DNA of 64,000 bases from CAIWMF01 sp964402065 (GCA_964402065.1 CAYOAN010000002.1:248001-312000), one strand, 5' to 3'. Shown: positions 28,952 to 37,588, counted from the stretch's first letter. Numbers and translations are program-made. Notes: generated by a model not told the origin, from the sequence alone.

Positions 28952-30124
28952 ATGACCAAAAAACAACTTCAACTCGGAACGCTTCTGTTTGCAGTCTTCA
29001 TCGACATGCTTGGATTTGGAATTGTGATGCCAATTTTGCCTCGTTATGCGGAAATTCTGGGAGCCCCTGCGTGGCAAATCGGATGGGTGATGGGAATCTT
29101 TTCATTAGCGCAATTAATCATGCTTCCTTTTTGGGGGCACCTTTCCGATCGGATAGGACGTAAGCCTGTTCTTGTTATCAGCATGTTAGGAACCGCTGTT
29201 GGTTATTTGGTTATGGGAGTCGCGCACTCGATGATGATTGTGCTCTTGGGACGGGCTCTAGATGGTGCTGCTGGAGGCAATATGAGCGTGATTCAGGCTT
29301 CGGTGACTGATCTTACTACGCCCGAAGAGCGTGCCGGTATGATGGGAAAAATAGGGGCCGCTTATGGATTTGGATTTATTTTTGGGCCAGCTTTGGGGGG
29401 GTGGAGTGCCCATTATTGGGGGAGTGCTGCTCCTATGTTGATAGGATCTTGCTTGGCGGCTCTCAATGTTTTTCTTATCATCGCGATCCTTCCTGAGCCA
29501 TCGAACGAGCTAAAAGTAAAACATAAAGAGCATCAGTCTCTTTGGAGAATTTTAGAACATGTTGATAAGAAAAAATACCTTCCAGCAGTTTCAACATTTT
29601 TTTGTTTTGTTCTTGGTTTTTCGATGATGATGACACTGCTCGCTCTTTTTTTCTACCATCGTTACGGAGTTAATGAACTCAAAGTAGGGTATGTCTATGC
29701 AATGTTCGGAGTTATTGCGATTGTTCTTGAGGGGGGATTATTTGGAGTGTTGGCAAAAAAATTTAGTAGTCGGCGTATCGCTATTGTTGGTGCGCTGTTA
29801 TTAATGGGAGCTGCTTTTGTGATGCCATTAACCTGGAATATAATGATGGCTGTTTGGTGTTGTGCTATTTTAGCTATTGGAGATAGCTTGCTCACGCCTG
29901 TTCTTCCGACTGTTGTCTCTAAAAGCGTTAATGAACAATGGCAAGGAGCGGCATTTGGATTTTATCAATCAGCTGGCTGTCTTGCTCGCTGTATTGGGCC
30001 CGTCATGGCAGGATCTTTTCTTGCCATGAACCTTCAGGGTCCTCATTATGCTCTGACTTCTTTTTGGATAGCCTCAGGATTTCTGTTTTTAGCTTTTTTC
30101 TTTTCACTTAAACTACCTCAATGA
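28952..30124 (+). CDS. MFS transporter, TetA/multidrug-efflux-like
   Basis: 390 residues from ATG 28952; the open frame starts at 28907 but the extra residues are encoded by the katA repeat leader. Twelve membrane helices. The MFS loop 2-3 signature is intact (GHLSDRIGRKPVL), with the D in helix 1 (FAVFIDMLGFGIVMPILP) as in the 12-helix drug:H+ antiporter family (TetA-type). The loop 4 region LGRALDGAAGGNMSV is also typical. Substrate unknown. The stop overlaps the terC start as ATGA, so MFS, terC and the HAD gene form an operon. Confidence 0.88.
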   Translation: MTKKQLQLGTLLFAVFIDMLGFGIVMPILPRYAEILGAPAWQIGWVMGIFSLAQLIMLPFWGHLSDRIGRKPVLVISMLGTAVGYLVMGVAHSMMIVLLGRALDGAAGGNMSVIQASVTDLTTPEERAGMMGKIGAAYGFGFIFGPALGGWSAHYWGSAAPMLIGSCLAALNVFLIIAILPEPSNELKVKHKEHQSLWRILEHVDKKKYLPAVSTFFCFVLGFSMMMTLLALFFYHRYGVNELKVGYVYAMFGVIAIVLEGGLFGVLAKKFSSRRIAIVGALLLMGAAFVMPLTWNIMMAVWCCAILAIGDSLLTPVLPTVVSKSVNEQWQGAAFGFYQSAGCLARCIGPVMAGSFLAMNLQGPHYALTSFWIASGFLFLAFFFSLKLPQ

Positions 30125-30834
30125 TACTCGACTTTTTTAATTGGCAATCACTCGTTCTGCTAGGCGTTTTGGTTGGGCTCGAATTGGTGCTAGGTATCGA
30201 TAACATTTTAGTCATTTCCTTAGTAGTAGAGCCTCTTTCTGCTCACTTGCGGCAGCGGGCTCGAAAAATTGGACTTTTAATTGCTCTTTTATTAAGAATT
30301 TTCTTCATTGTAGGAGTTTTCTCTTTGGTGCGACTTACGACTCCCTGTATTGGGGCTTTTTCAGTGAAAGACTTGTTTTTGTTAAGTGGTGGCTTGTTTC
30401 TAATAGCTAAAGGAGTTTTTGAACTTTATGAAATGTTGTTTGCTAAGAACAAAACAGAAGTAAAACATCCTGTTAGAGCAAGTGCTATGGCTACTGCTGT
30501 GATGCAGATCATTATGCTTGATTTGCTTTTTTCTATTGATTCCGTCATCACGGCCGTTGGTTTAACAAATCATCTTTCGATTATTGTTGCTGCAGTCATC
30601 CTTTCCTTCCTCGCCGTTTTGTGTTACGTAGGCCCTCTGGGAGAATTTATTTTAAAATATCCTTCGTTAAAAATTTTGGCTCTAACCTTTCTAGCCATGA
30701 TTGGCGGAAATTTAATGCTTCAAGGATTAAGATATCATGTTTTGGAACAAGGTATCTATGTTGCCATTGTTTTTGCTGTTGTCGTTGAGTTATTACAAAT
30801 GCTGTATCAAAAAACTCATACATCCCAAGACTAG
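30121..30834 (+). CDS. TerC-family integral membrane protein
   Basis: 237 residues, about seven membrane helices. The family motif is at the N-terminus (VGLELVLGIDNILVIS) with acidic residues inside the membrane, and a second copy LDLLFSIDSVITAVGL lies near residue 140. TerC/YkoY/Alx proteins are linked to metal (Mn) export or protection of exported proteins and to tellurite resistance; which applies here is unknown. The start overlaps the MFS stop (ATGA) and the stop is 5 bp before the HAD gene. A yybP-ykoY riboswitch is not expected inside an operon and none was seen. Confidence 0.88.
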   Translation: MILDFFNWQSLVLLGVLVGLELVLGIDNILVISLVVEPLSAHLRQRARKIGLLIALLLRIFFIVGVFSLVRLTTPCIGAFSVKDLFLLSGGLFLIAKGVFELYEMLFAKNKTEVKHPVRASAMATAVMQIIMLDLLFSIDSVITAVGLTNHLSIIVAAVILSFLAVLCYVGPLGEFILKYPSLKILALTFLAMIGGNLMLQGLRYHVLEQGIYVAIVFAVVVELLQMLYQKTHTSQD

Positions 30835-30839
30835 AGAAA

Positions 30840-31655
30840 ATGTCAGCAGTAAAACTCCTTAGTACTGATTTTGATGGGACCTTAATAGAGTCTTCTTCGA
30901 CGGAGCCTGCCTCTGCTTTTCCTGTTAAAGAAAAGTGCAATCGCCTCTTGAGCGTAGCATTGAGTGAATTGGTTGAAGCAGGAAGCCTCTGGGTGATTAA
31001 CACTGGAAGGCCGCTAGACCTTTTGCTCATGGGATTAGAATTTTTTGAGCCCCCCGTCAAACCTCATTACCTGATCACGAATGAGCGTCATATTTATCAT
31101 TATCATGATAGTGGAGAGGTAGAAGCACTCGGAGATTGGAATCGGCGATGCGATGAAGAACATGAGTTGCTTTTTAAAACCTCAGGATCTTTTTTTGAAA
31201 AAGTTCATCAACTCATTGCCGAATATGGAGAAGATGTTACTTTTTTAGAAAGCATGAGCGGCATTCCTGAGGAGCTTTTAGTGAAAAATGAAGCTTTGCT
31301 CGATGAGCTTTCTCTCAGGATTTTGGAGTTATCAGGACGGCCCAAGGAATTTTTCTTTCAGCGGAGTCATATCCATCTTCACTTTTGTCATGGCTCTTAC
31401 AATAAAGGATCATCGCTTAGTGAGTTGAGTCGCTTTTTATCAATTCAGCCATCGCACACGCTTGCCATTGGTGATTATCACAATGATATTGCTATGCTCA
31501 CTGGAGAAGTGGCTGCTATGGTTGCCTGTCCATCCAATGCGCACGAGGTGGTTAAGCAAACAGTTAAGAAAGCAGGAGGGCATATTTCTTCGCATCGAAG
31601 CAGTCAAGGAACCGCGGAGGCAATTAGAATTTATCAAGCTCAAGAAGAAAAATAG
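30840..31655 (+). CDS. HAD-superfamily hydrolase, IIB subclass
   Basis: 271 residues. Motif I is STDFDGTLIES (nucleophile Asp at about residue 9), motif II INTGRP, and the C-terminal motif IV is AIGDYHNDIAML. The cap between them is of the C2B type found in Cof-like and sucrose-phosphate-phosphatase-like enzymes. It probably dephosphorylates a sugar phosphate or similar small molecule; the substrate cannot be read from sequence. Last gene of the MFS-terC-HAD operon, 5 bp after terC. Confidence 0.86.
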   Translation: MSAVKLLSTDFDGTLIESSSTEPASAFPVKEKCNRLLSVALSELVEAGSLWVINTGRPLDLLLMGLEFFEPPVKPHYLITNERHIYHYHDSGEVEALGDWNRRCDEEHELLFKTSGSFFEKVHQLIAEYGEDVTFLESMSGIPEELLVKNEALLDELSLRILELSGRPKEFFFQRSHIHLHFCHGSYNKGSSLSELSRFLSIQPSHTLAIGDYHNDIAMLTGEVAAMVACPSNAHEVVKQTVKKAGGHISSHRSSQGTAEAIRIYQAQEEK

Positions 31656-31875
31656 AGAAGGCTGCTATAGATTCAGAATCTTGAGAAAGCTAGGGGGCTC
31701 TTGAGGGCAAAAATTTTGCTTTTTCTACAGAGAGAGAAATGGTCTAACGTTTATCTTAAACAAATAAAAACATAGCAACTTTCTTTTGTTAAAAGAAATA
31801 CAGCAAAATTAGAAAGCCCTGTTGAACCGCTATCCTTATACCAAGGGCTCTCATCAAAAGCGTTTTAGGGGTATT

Positions 31876-31942
31876 CTAGAGTGTTTTTAAAAACTGTAGC
31901 CGCGCATGGCAGCGTCACGCTAGTGCTCATGTCTTCGAGTAT
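31876..31942 (+). repeat. Diverged dispersed repeat, copy 2
   Basis: Shares CTAGAGTGTTTTTAAAAA and TGCTCATGTCTTCGAGTAT blocks with the inverted copy between dnaK and groES; the middle part has diverged. Confidence 0.4.
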
Positions 31943-31951
31943 CCGAATATG

Positions 31952-32114
31952 TAGTTAAATTACTTAGAGATTACAACAAGTTGACTTGATCTTAGTTAGG
32001 AACAAGCAGCGTTCTCATCCCATCACGTTATCGTTGAGATAGCGCTTGGTCTCCGGCCTTGCCTTTTCTAAAAATCTCTGCGTTCTTTCCTGTAATTTCT
32101 AACTAATTTAACTA
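31952..32114. mobile_element. MITE-like element, family 1, copy 2 (163 bp)
   Basis: Same 163-bp unit as at 20937, bounded by TAGTTAA...TTAACTA. Both ends carry the matching change of C to T (left) and G to A (right) compared with the other copies, so the terminal repeats still pair. No TA flank duplication is visible. Confidence 0.85.
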
Positions 32115-32216
32115 TGCTGTCGAGCTGTGCGCTTCGTTCTTGAGGCTGCACTGGTTTGCATTTGTTTCAAGAGAATTAAAGCACTAGGGATTTTTTAATC
32201 AGGTTTTTCATTTTAC

Positions 32217-32258
32217 CCTGTAGCCTGTAACAAGTAGTCTGTACCCTTGAGTCTCTTT
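32217..32258 (+). repeat. Heptanucleotide leader repeat before the phosphopantetheinyl transferase gene
   Basis: Six tandem 7-nt units (for example CCTGTAG and CCTGTAA), ending 10 nt before ATG 32269. The array supports that start codon. Confidence 0.7.
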
Positions 32259-32268
32259 TTGCTATTCG

Positions 32269-33045
32269 ATGAAACACTCTATTTCTTTTGGAAATAATAA
32301 GAATATTATTTTTCACTCTCAGCCGAGAGTTCCTTGTAGCCTGATGACTGAAAAAATCGACCTATGGCTTGCTGATGCTGACAGTGTTCCTAATTTTTCG
32401 TTGTCAGTAGAAGAACAAAGGAAAATGAATGCTATGAAACTTCCTTTTGCTGCACATCGGTTTGAAAGCACACGAAAATTATTGCGATACTTATTCGAGA
32501 CCTACTTAAATTGTTCTCAGTGTCAGATTGCAACAACAGATCAAGGAAAACCATTTTTGCCGGCGTTTCCAGAATTTCATTTTAATGTAACGCATTCCAA
32601 AAAAATGATCATGGTAGCCCTTGCTCGAAGCCCTATTGGTATTGATTTAGAGAGGGAGCGAAAGCTCGATGTGCTCCGAATTGCAAAACGATTTTTTTCT
32701 CTATCAGAATTGCTTGTCTTACAAAAAAAAGATCCTGCGCAGCAGCAGCAAATATTTTTTAAGCTTTGGACCGCCAAAGAAGCGGCTTTGAAAGCGGATG
32801 GTCAAGGAATTGCTTTTGGTATGAAAAATAATCTTGCCGTCATGAAAGGAGAAAATATTTCCTCGATTGAGTTAGAGGACCAATCATGGAAAATTAGTTC
32901 TTGGAGTTTTTTAGAAGGAGAGGAAAATTTTTTTGGAGCTATGGCTACTTCATTTACCCCGACTCTCCTTCATTGGTATGATTTACGGCCAGGGACTCAG
33001 GGTGTAAGCAGCATTGTATTGAATCAAGACAGCACAAATTCTTAA
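32269..33045 (+). CDS. 4'-phosphopantetheinyl transferase, Sfp/Gsp type
   Basis: Transfers phosphopantetheine from CoA to a Ser of carrier proteins. 258 residues. The bipartite PPTase signature is visible: GIDLERERKLDVLRIAKRFF (Mg-binding Asp and Glu, about residues 124-143) and FKLWTAKEAALKADGQGI (about 163-180). The length and the N-terminal half suggest the two-lobed Sfp type, not the short AcpS type, so it could serve polyketide, non-ribosomal or fatty-acid carriers. Start 32269 is preferred because the repeat leader sits in front of it; ATG 32344 is an alternative. No synthase gene is nearby. Confidence 0.88.
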   Translation: MKHSISFGNNKNIIFHSQPRVPCSLMTEKIDLWLADADSVPNFSLSVEEQRKMNAMKLPFAAHRFESTRKLLRYLFETYLNCSQCQIATTDQGKPFLPAFPEFHFNVTHSKKMIMVALARSPIGIDLERERKLDVLRIAKRFFSLSELLVLQKKDPAQQQQIFFKLWTAKEAALKADGQGIAFGMKNNLAVMKGENISSIELEDQSWKISSWSFLEGEENFFGAMATSFTPTLLHWYDLRPGTQGVSSIVLNQDSTNS

Positions 33046-33068
33046 TTTTTGCCGAAGGCCTTACTTGA

Positions 33069-33103
33069 CCTGTAATCTGTAACCTGTAACCTGCAACTTT
33101 ATC
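33069..33103 (+). repeat. Heptanucleotide leader repeat before the DEAD-box helicase gene
   Basis: Five tandem 7-nt units (CCTGTAA occurs twice, with TCTGTAA and CCTGCAA), ending 2 nt before ATG 33106. This is the clearest array in the window. Confidence 0.8.
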
Positions 33104-33105
33104 AG

Positions 33106-34329
33106 ATGTCCTTTCAAGATTTTCAATTAAGCGAAGCTATTGTTCATGGGGCCCAAAGAATGGGGTACATTGAACCTTCTCCCATTCAACTTCAAGCAAT
33201 CCCAAAAATTCTTACGGGAAAGGATGTCGTTGCTTCTGCACAGACAGGAACTGGAAAAACAGCTGCTTTTGGTTTGCCTATTTTAAGCATGCTGGGGAAA
33301 TCGACGGGGAAAACGCGCTGTTTAATTCTAGAGCCAACGCGTGAATTAGCCATTCAGGTAGAACAAGCATTTCAAGATTTTGCTGCCTTTACTGATTTGA
33401 GCATTGCGGTACTTTTTGGAGGAGTTGGTTATGGTATTCAAAAGAAGGCGCTACAAGAAGGAGCAGATATCATTGTTGCAACACCGGGACGCTTTCTTGA
33501 TTTGCTGCAACAAGGTGAAATTAGTTTAAAAGAAGTAAAAATGCTCATTCTTGATGAAGTTGACCGCATGTTGGATATGGGGTTTCTTCCTGATGTACGC
33601 CGTATTGTGCAAGCCTGTCCGTCAAAGAGACAGACCTTATTATTTTCAGCAACGATGCCGCAAGAAATTGAACGGCTTTCTCAATGGTGTCTCTCCAATC
33701 CAGAAAAAATCGATATTGGAGAACGGCGCTCTCCAGCAGAATCAGTAACGCACGCTTTTTATCCTGTTGCTGCGGACCAAAAATTTGAGCTGTTGCTCGC
33801 TTTGTTGGAACGAACAGATTTTCATAGTGTGCTTATTTTTTGCCGTACTAAAGATGGAGCAGATCGGATTGCGCGACAATTATTGCAACAACAACATACT
33901 GTTGCTGTGCTCCATTCTAATCGAAGCCAGCAAGAGCGAATCGAGGCATTAGATGGTTTTAAAAATGGTCGTTATGAAGTGATGGTGGCCACTGATATTG
34001 CTGCGCGAGGAATTGACATTGCTGGAGTGAGCCATGTTATTAATTATGATGTGCCCCAGCATCCTGAAGATTATGTACATCGCATTGGACGCACAGGAAG
34101 AGCTCAATCCATAGGAGATGCTTTTACCTTGATGACAGCAGAAGAGTTACCTCACGTCCAGGCCATCGAGCTTTTTATTAATAGTAAAGTGCCACGGTTA
34201 AAACTGGATGGGTTTCCCTACCTTTTTACAATGCTTTTTCAAGAGGAACAGGCAGCAAAAATGTTGCGCAATGTACGAGGGGTTCGAACTTCAAAGGGGT
34301 ACAGTTATGGGGCACGACGGAAAAGATAA
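33106..34329 (+). CDS. DEAD-box ATP-dependent RNA helicase, RhlE-like
   Basis: Unwinds short RNA duplexes in ribosome assembly or mRNA decay. 407 residues: Q-motif region FQDFQLSEAIVHGAQRMGY, motif I AQTGTGKT, Ia PTRELAIQ, II DEVD in place of the usual DEAD (about residue 151), III SAT, V ARGIDIAG and VI HRIGRTGRA. The C-terminal tail after the RecA2 domain is short and basic (SYGARRKR), as in RhlE. Only the third residue of motif II is changed (Ala to Val), which keeps the catalytic Asp-Glu. Single gene. Confidence 0.93.
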   Translation: MSFQDFQLSEAIVHGAQRMGYIEPSPIQLQAIPKILTGKDVVASAQTGTGKTAAFGLPILSMLGKSTGKTRCLILEPTRELAIQVEQAFQDFAAFTDLSIAVLFGGVGYGIQKKALQEGADIIVATPGRFLDLLQQGEISLKEVKMLILDEVDRMLDMGFLPDVRRIVQACPSKRQTLLFSATMPQEIERLSQWCLSNPEKIDIGERRSPAESVTHAFYPVAADQKFELLLALLERTDFHSVLIFCRTKDGADRIARQLLQQQHTVAVLHSNRSQQERIEALDGFKNGRYEVMVATDIAARGIDIAGVSHVINYDVPQHPEDYVHRIGRTGRAQSIGDAFTLMTAEELPHVQAIELFINSKVPRLKLDGFPYLFTMLFQEEQAAKMLRNVRGVRTSKGYSYGARRKR

Positions 34330-34370
34330 ATAAAAATTGTACTTCAGTAGTAGGATTACAATGAAACTCT

Positions 34371-35525
34371 ATGCAGCCATTTTATTTTAACCCTTTAGAC
34401 TCTACTGGAAATTTTATTGGAACGAATCCTTTAAAAACAACAGGCATTCCTGTTAGGACTACCGTTGTTTCGCTTTCTGGAGCGGTTCCTTATGGCATGT
34501 CGTGTTTTGATCCTAGCCTTTATCAGCCATATACTTTTTTCACTTATCCTTTTCCTCCTTTTAGCTACGCACCTACGACTTTTTTTAAATCAACGCTGAT
34601 CGGTAGTAACGAGATCGTTTATACAGGAAACATCGAGGGGGTTAGTTCAACTAACTTGTATGGAGATATATATGAAAATTATTGGACTCAAATTATTTAT
34701 TTTAGCCAATTTTCTACTTTTTATAGTACGTATGCCTCCTTTTATTCAATCGCGCCAGTAGTTTTTAGCGTACGGTTTGGAACAGAATTACAACCCTTAT
34801 TTGCAAGTACGGCAAATGCTACCAATGTTATTGCTGTTTATGAGAATATTTATACGGAAGCAATTTATTGGTATAACATCCAAACCATTGATGGCATCGT
34901 TCCTAGGCCGCCAAAAGACATGTGGAGTAGCTTATTAGGTTCTGGATTGTATGCTACTTTTATTCAGTCGCAGCAGGTTCCACAGCCTGATGGAATGACA
35001 TTTTTAGGAAGATCTAACTTTGTAAACATGCTAGGAAGTAATGTTTACTCTGCTCTGTTAGACACTACAAACTCAGTCATTATTTATCAAAACGAACAAA
35101 TTAGTACTTACTACAGCCAGTCCCTCTCATACCAAGTTAATATTATTAATCTAACAGCGGCTCTCAATAGCGTTTCTGGAGGTTCTCCAGACAATGCAGG
35201 GGATGGGATCATTACAGTGACCTTGTTTTCATGGGCATGGGAAAGCACTCATAATGGTTGGACCGGAAGTCAGGTGCCAGGCTTGACTTATGAGCAAACA
35301 GTTAATTCATATCTCTATTTTACCTATGGAGGAACAGTTATTTATGGAACCGCGCTTGCTGTTACAGTGGTGCAGTCTTTACTTTCTATCCAAAATAATA
35401 ACCTTGCTAACTCTCAAACTTTTTTAAACAATGCCGTCACGACGTTACAGAGCCAAGTTTCTTTAGCAGGACAAATTATCACTGCACTTGCTTCAGGAAT
35501 GGAGACCCTGATTAACAATATTTAG
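34371..35525 (+). CDS. Putative type III secretion substrate (translocator- or effector-like), unknown family
   Basis: 384 residues, rich in Tyr, Phe, Ser, Thr and Asn, without a signal peptide. The first 60 residues are Pro-rich and include PSLYQP (residues 48-53), an exact PxLxxP motif, which SycD/IpgC-class chaperones bind in translocator proteins. Near the C-terminus one hydrophobic segment (GGTVIYGTALAVTVVQSLLS, about residues 320-340) could span a membrane; it is followed by amphipathic helix (NAVTTLQSQVSLAGQIITAL). It lies 42 bp upstream of a SycD/LcrH-type chaperone gene. The coupling to secretion is inference; no homologue was recognised. Local base composition is AT-rich compared with neighbouring genes. 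Confidence 0.55.
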   Translation: MQPFYFNPLDSTGNFIGTNPLKTTGIPVRTTVVSLSGAVPYGMSCFDPSLYQPYTFFTYPFPPFSYAPTTFFKSTLIGSNEIVYTGNIEGVSSTNLYGDIYENYWTQIIYFSQFSTFYSTYASFYSIAPVVFSVRFGTELQPLFASTANATNVIAVYENIYTEAIYWYNIQTIDGIVPRPPKDMWSSLLGSGLYATFIQSQQVPQPDGMTFLGRSNFVNMLGSNVYSALLDTTNSVIIYQNEQISTYYSQSLSYQVNIINLTAALNSVSGGSPDNAGDGIITVTLFSWAWESTHNGWTGSQVPGLTYEQTVNSYLYFTYGGTVIYGTALAVTVVQSLLSIQNNNLANSQTFLNNAVTTLQSQVSLAGQIITALASGMETLINNI

Positions 35526-35567
35526 AGGTTAGTTAATCTAGCGATACGCTAAAAACCGTGTAAAACC

Positions 35568-36065
35568 ATGATGATCGAAGAACCTAAAAGTAAGGTAAAA
35601 AATAGTGCTAGAAATATAGAAGATCTTTTTAACCCTCTTTTGACAGAAGGAGTTCCGTTATATCTTACACGTGGTTTAACAAATCAAGATCTCGATGCGC
35701 TATATGTTATAGCCTACAATTTGTATGCTGAAAAAAAATATCAAGCAGCATTGCAAATATTTCAAGGAATGTTGTTCTATAATCATTTTGATAAAAGAGG
35801 ATGGCTTGGAACTGCGGCCTGCTTGCAAATGTTGAAGCGGTACCAAGATGCTATTTTGTCTTATTCCTATGTTTCATTGCTTGATAGCGAGGATCTTTTG
35901 TCTCTTTTTCATTCCATAGAATGTTACATTGCTCTTGAAAGATATGCAGATGCAGATTCGGCATTAGAAGTTTTGATTTCTCTTGCTGGAAAAAATTCTA
36001 AGTTTGCTCATTTGAAAGATTGGGCCGTTAAGCTAAAGGAATTTTTAGGAAAAACGAACGCTTAA
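35568..36065 (+). CDS. SycD/LcrH/IpgC-type type III secretion chaperone (TPR)
   Basis: 165 residues (a second ATG follows at 35571). Three tandem TPR units with the family's distinctive residues: LDALYVIAYNLYAEKKYQAA (about 42-61), FQGMLFYNHFDKRGWLGTAA (65-84), LKRYQDAILSYSYVSLLDSE (89-108), then FHSIECYIALERYADADSAL (114-133). The YxxAYnxYxxxKYxxAxxiF, D-x-R-x-WLG and FHxxECY pattern is that of class II type III chaperones, which keep hydrophobic translocators soluble in the cytoplasm. No signal peptide. It directly follows the putative substrate gene, the usual chaperone-partner pairing. A general TPR protein is the main alternative. Confidence 0.75.
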   Translation: MMIEEPKSKVKNSARNIEDLFNPLLTEGVPLYLTRGLTNQDLDALYVIAYNLYAEKKYQAALQIFQGMLFYNHFDKRGWLGTAACLQMLKRYQDAILSYSYVSLLDSEDLLSLFHSIECYIALERYADADSALEVLISLAGKNSKFAHLKDWAVKLKEFLGKTNA

Positions 36066-36408
36066 AGTAAAGCGGGGCCACTTTAATAACTAGTCAGCTA
36101 CGCTTCTGCTAATAGCCAAGCTGGTTCCTTGATAACTGCGTAGGAAGAGCGAACAAGCTCCTATGAAGATGAAGAGTAAGAAATGAAGTCACAATATGGG
36201 CTACCATTTTTATTCATATATTCTAATGCTTGGTGAGATGACTCCGTAAGGCGGAAGTATTCAGCTTATAAATCAGAATGATGCTAATAAGGCTGTTTTA
36301 GTGTCATGACACTGAAAAACCAACGATATGCCCTTGTCTTCTGGTAGGATGCGCGGTTACGGACCTTCGCAGAACATCATTCTTTCTGCAGTAGTTTATT
36401 GCAATGCA
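36066..36408. other. Intergenic region between convergent genes
   Basis: 343 bp. The only structure noted is a perfect 14-bp palindrome AGTGTCATGACACT at 36300-36313 flanked by T- and A-rich sequence, possibly a bidirectional terminator. Confidence 0.4.
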
Positions 36409-37578
36409 TTAATGAATGAATCCCCAACGTTGGGAAAAAGGCCAATAAACAAACAGTGCACGTCCAACGACATTTTGCTCAGGAACGACTCCCCAGAAGC
36501 GACTGTCACTTGAATTATAACTATTGTCTCCTAGTGCAAAATAGCTGTTGGGAGGAACGGTGAATTGATCGAGTGGTGAACTAAGATAAAGAGGCAAGGG
36601 ACCATAATCACATTGATTGGCGTACCCACGGTATCCTTCACAAGCAGCCATCACCCTTTGAAAAGGAGGTTGTGTTGCTTGTTCACCATTGACAAAAAGT
36701 TGAGGAGGGTCAATGCGAAGTGTTTGCCCAGGCATCCCTGCAAGTCGCTTGACATAATATTGAGAGCTTGCGCCTGGAGGTAAGGTCATTTCAATGCGTT
36801 GAATGCCTGTTGTAATAAAAACAAAAATATCGGAAGCACGAGGTTTGCGAAAAGCGTAAGTCAGGCGATCGCAGAAAATTTGATCGCCTGCCTGAATATA
36901 ACCACGGACGATTGGCTCGCCGGATTGATAAAGTCTTCCTGGGCGGACTTCAAAATCACGCATTAAAACATCTTGAGGTGAAAAAACAGTATGCGTTCCT
37001 CGAGTTGTGGTAATGGTGGTAAAAGTAAAAAAATTTAAAAATGTTTTTTCCTTTAGAGAAAGCACTTCCTCTTCTTGAGGAGCTACCGTGTTCAAGTAGC
37101 TTCGTCCTAATCGGACAAAATTCATAACGCGCACAAGGGGCGAGGGGAATGAACTGGCTTCTGGAACACCTGTCATTCCATAAAGTGTTGGTTGCATCGA
37201 GCCTGTTGGGATTTTAAAAGGTTTTAAAAAATAAGCCTGAATTCCTAAGGCTAAGGCAATGGCAATGATGATGGCTTCTATATTTTCAGCAAGAGCGCGG
37301 TGAGGACGCTCAGGAATTAGACTTTCAAAAAGTTTTTCTACTTTTGCTTGGGCTGCGAGGATGAAAGTTTGTTCTTTTTTTTGCAGAGCTTCATTTAATT
37401 CTTGGAGAGCTGTTGTCGCTGCTGATTGCTGCTCTTGGCTCCAAAGATCACAGTGGTAGTTAAAAAGTTTGCGAGCTGCTATACGAAGTTCTCGAGCCTG
37501 CTTAAGATAGCGGGGTGCAAAAAAAGGAATATTCATGAAAAGATGGGGATTTCTTCGAGCGTAATATTTTTCTATCAT
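36409..37578 (-). CDS. lepB: Signal peptidase I
   Basis: Cleaves signal peptides of exported proteins at the outer face of the inner membrane. 389 residues, longer than the usual 250-320 because of an N-terminal helical region of about 95 residues before the transmembrane anchor (AIIIAIALALGIQAYFL). The nucleophile is Ser127 in FKIPTGSMQPTLYG and the general base is Lys277 in SQYYVKRLAGMPGQTL. The closing motif is YFALGDNSYNSSDSRFWG. Divergent from lepA with 89 bp between starts, the same functional pairing of lep genes that is a classic operon in other bacteria, here in opposite orientation. ATG 37536 is a possible internal start. Confidence 0.96.
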   Translation of the reverse strand: MIEKYYARRNPHLFMNIPFFAPRYLKQARELRIAARKLFNYHCDLWSQEQQSAATTALQELNEALQKKEQTFILAAQAKVEKLFESLIPERPHRALAENIEAIIIAIALALGIQAYFLKPFKIPTGSMQPTLYGMTGVPEASSFPSPLVRVMNFVRLGRSYLNTVAPQEEEVLSLKEKTFLNFFTFTTITTTRGTHTVFSPQDVLMRDFEVRPGRLYQSGEPIVRGYIQAGDQIFCDRLTYAFRKPRASDIFVFITTGIQRIEMTLPPGASSQYYVKRLAGMPGQTLRIDPPQLFVNGEQATQPPFQRVMAACEGYRGYANQCDYGPLPLYLSSPLDQFTVPPNSYFALGDNSYNSSDSRFWGVVPEQNVVGRALFVYWPFSQRWGFIH

Positions 37579-37588
37579 AAAGCAACTT

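Larger units (their letters stand above)
31656..32268. other. Intergenic region with repeats
   Basis: 613 bp without a gene. Contains a diverged repeat at 31876-31942 (also at 12824 inverted), MITE-like copy 2 at 31952-32114 directly after it, and the heptanucleotide leader at 32217-32258. Confidence 0.6.

Noticed and set aside
36328..36513. 61-codon open frame
   Set aside because: Overlaps the end of lepB on the other strand and has no coding signal of its own.
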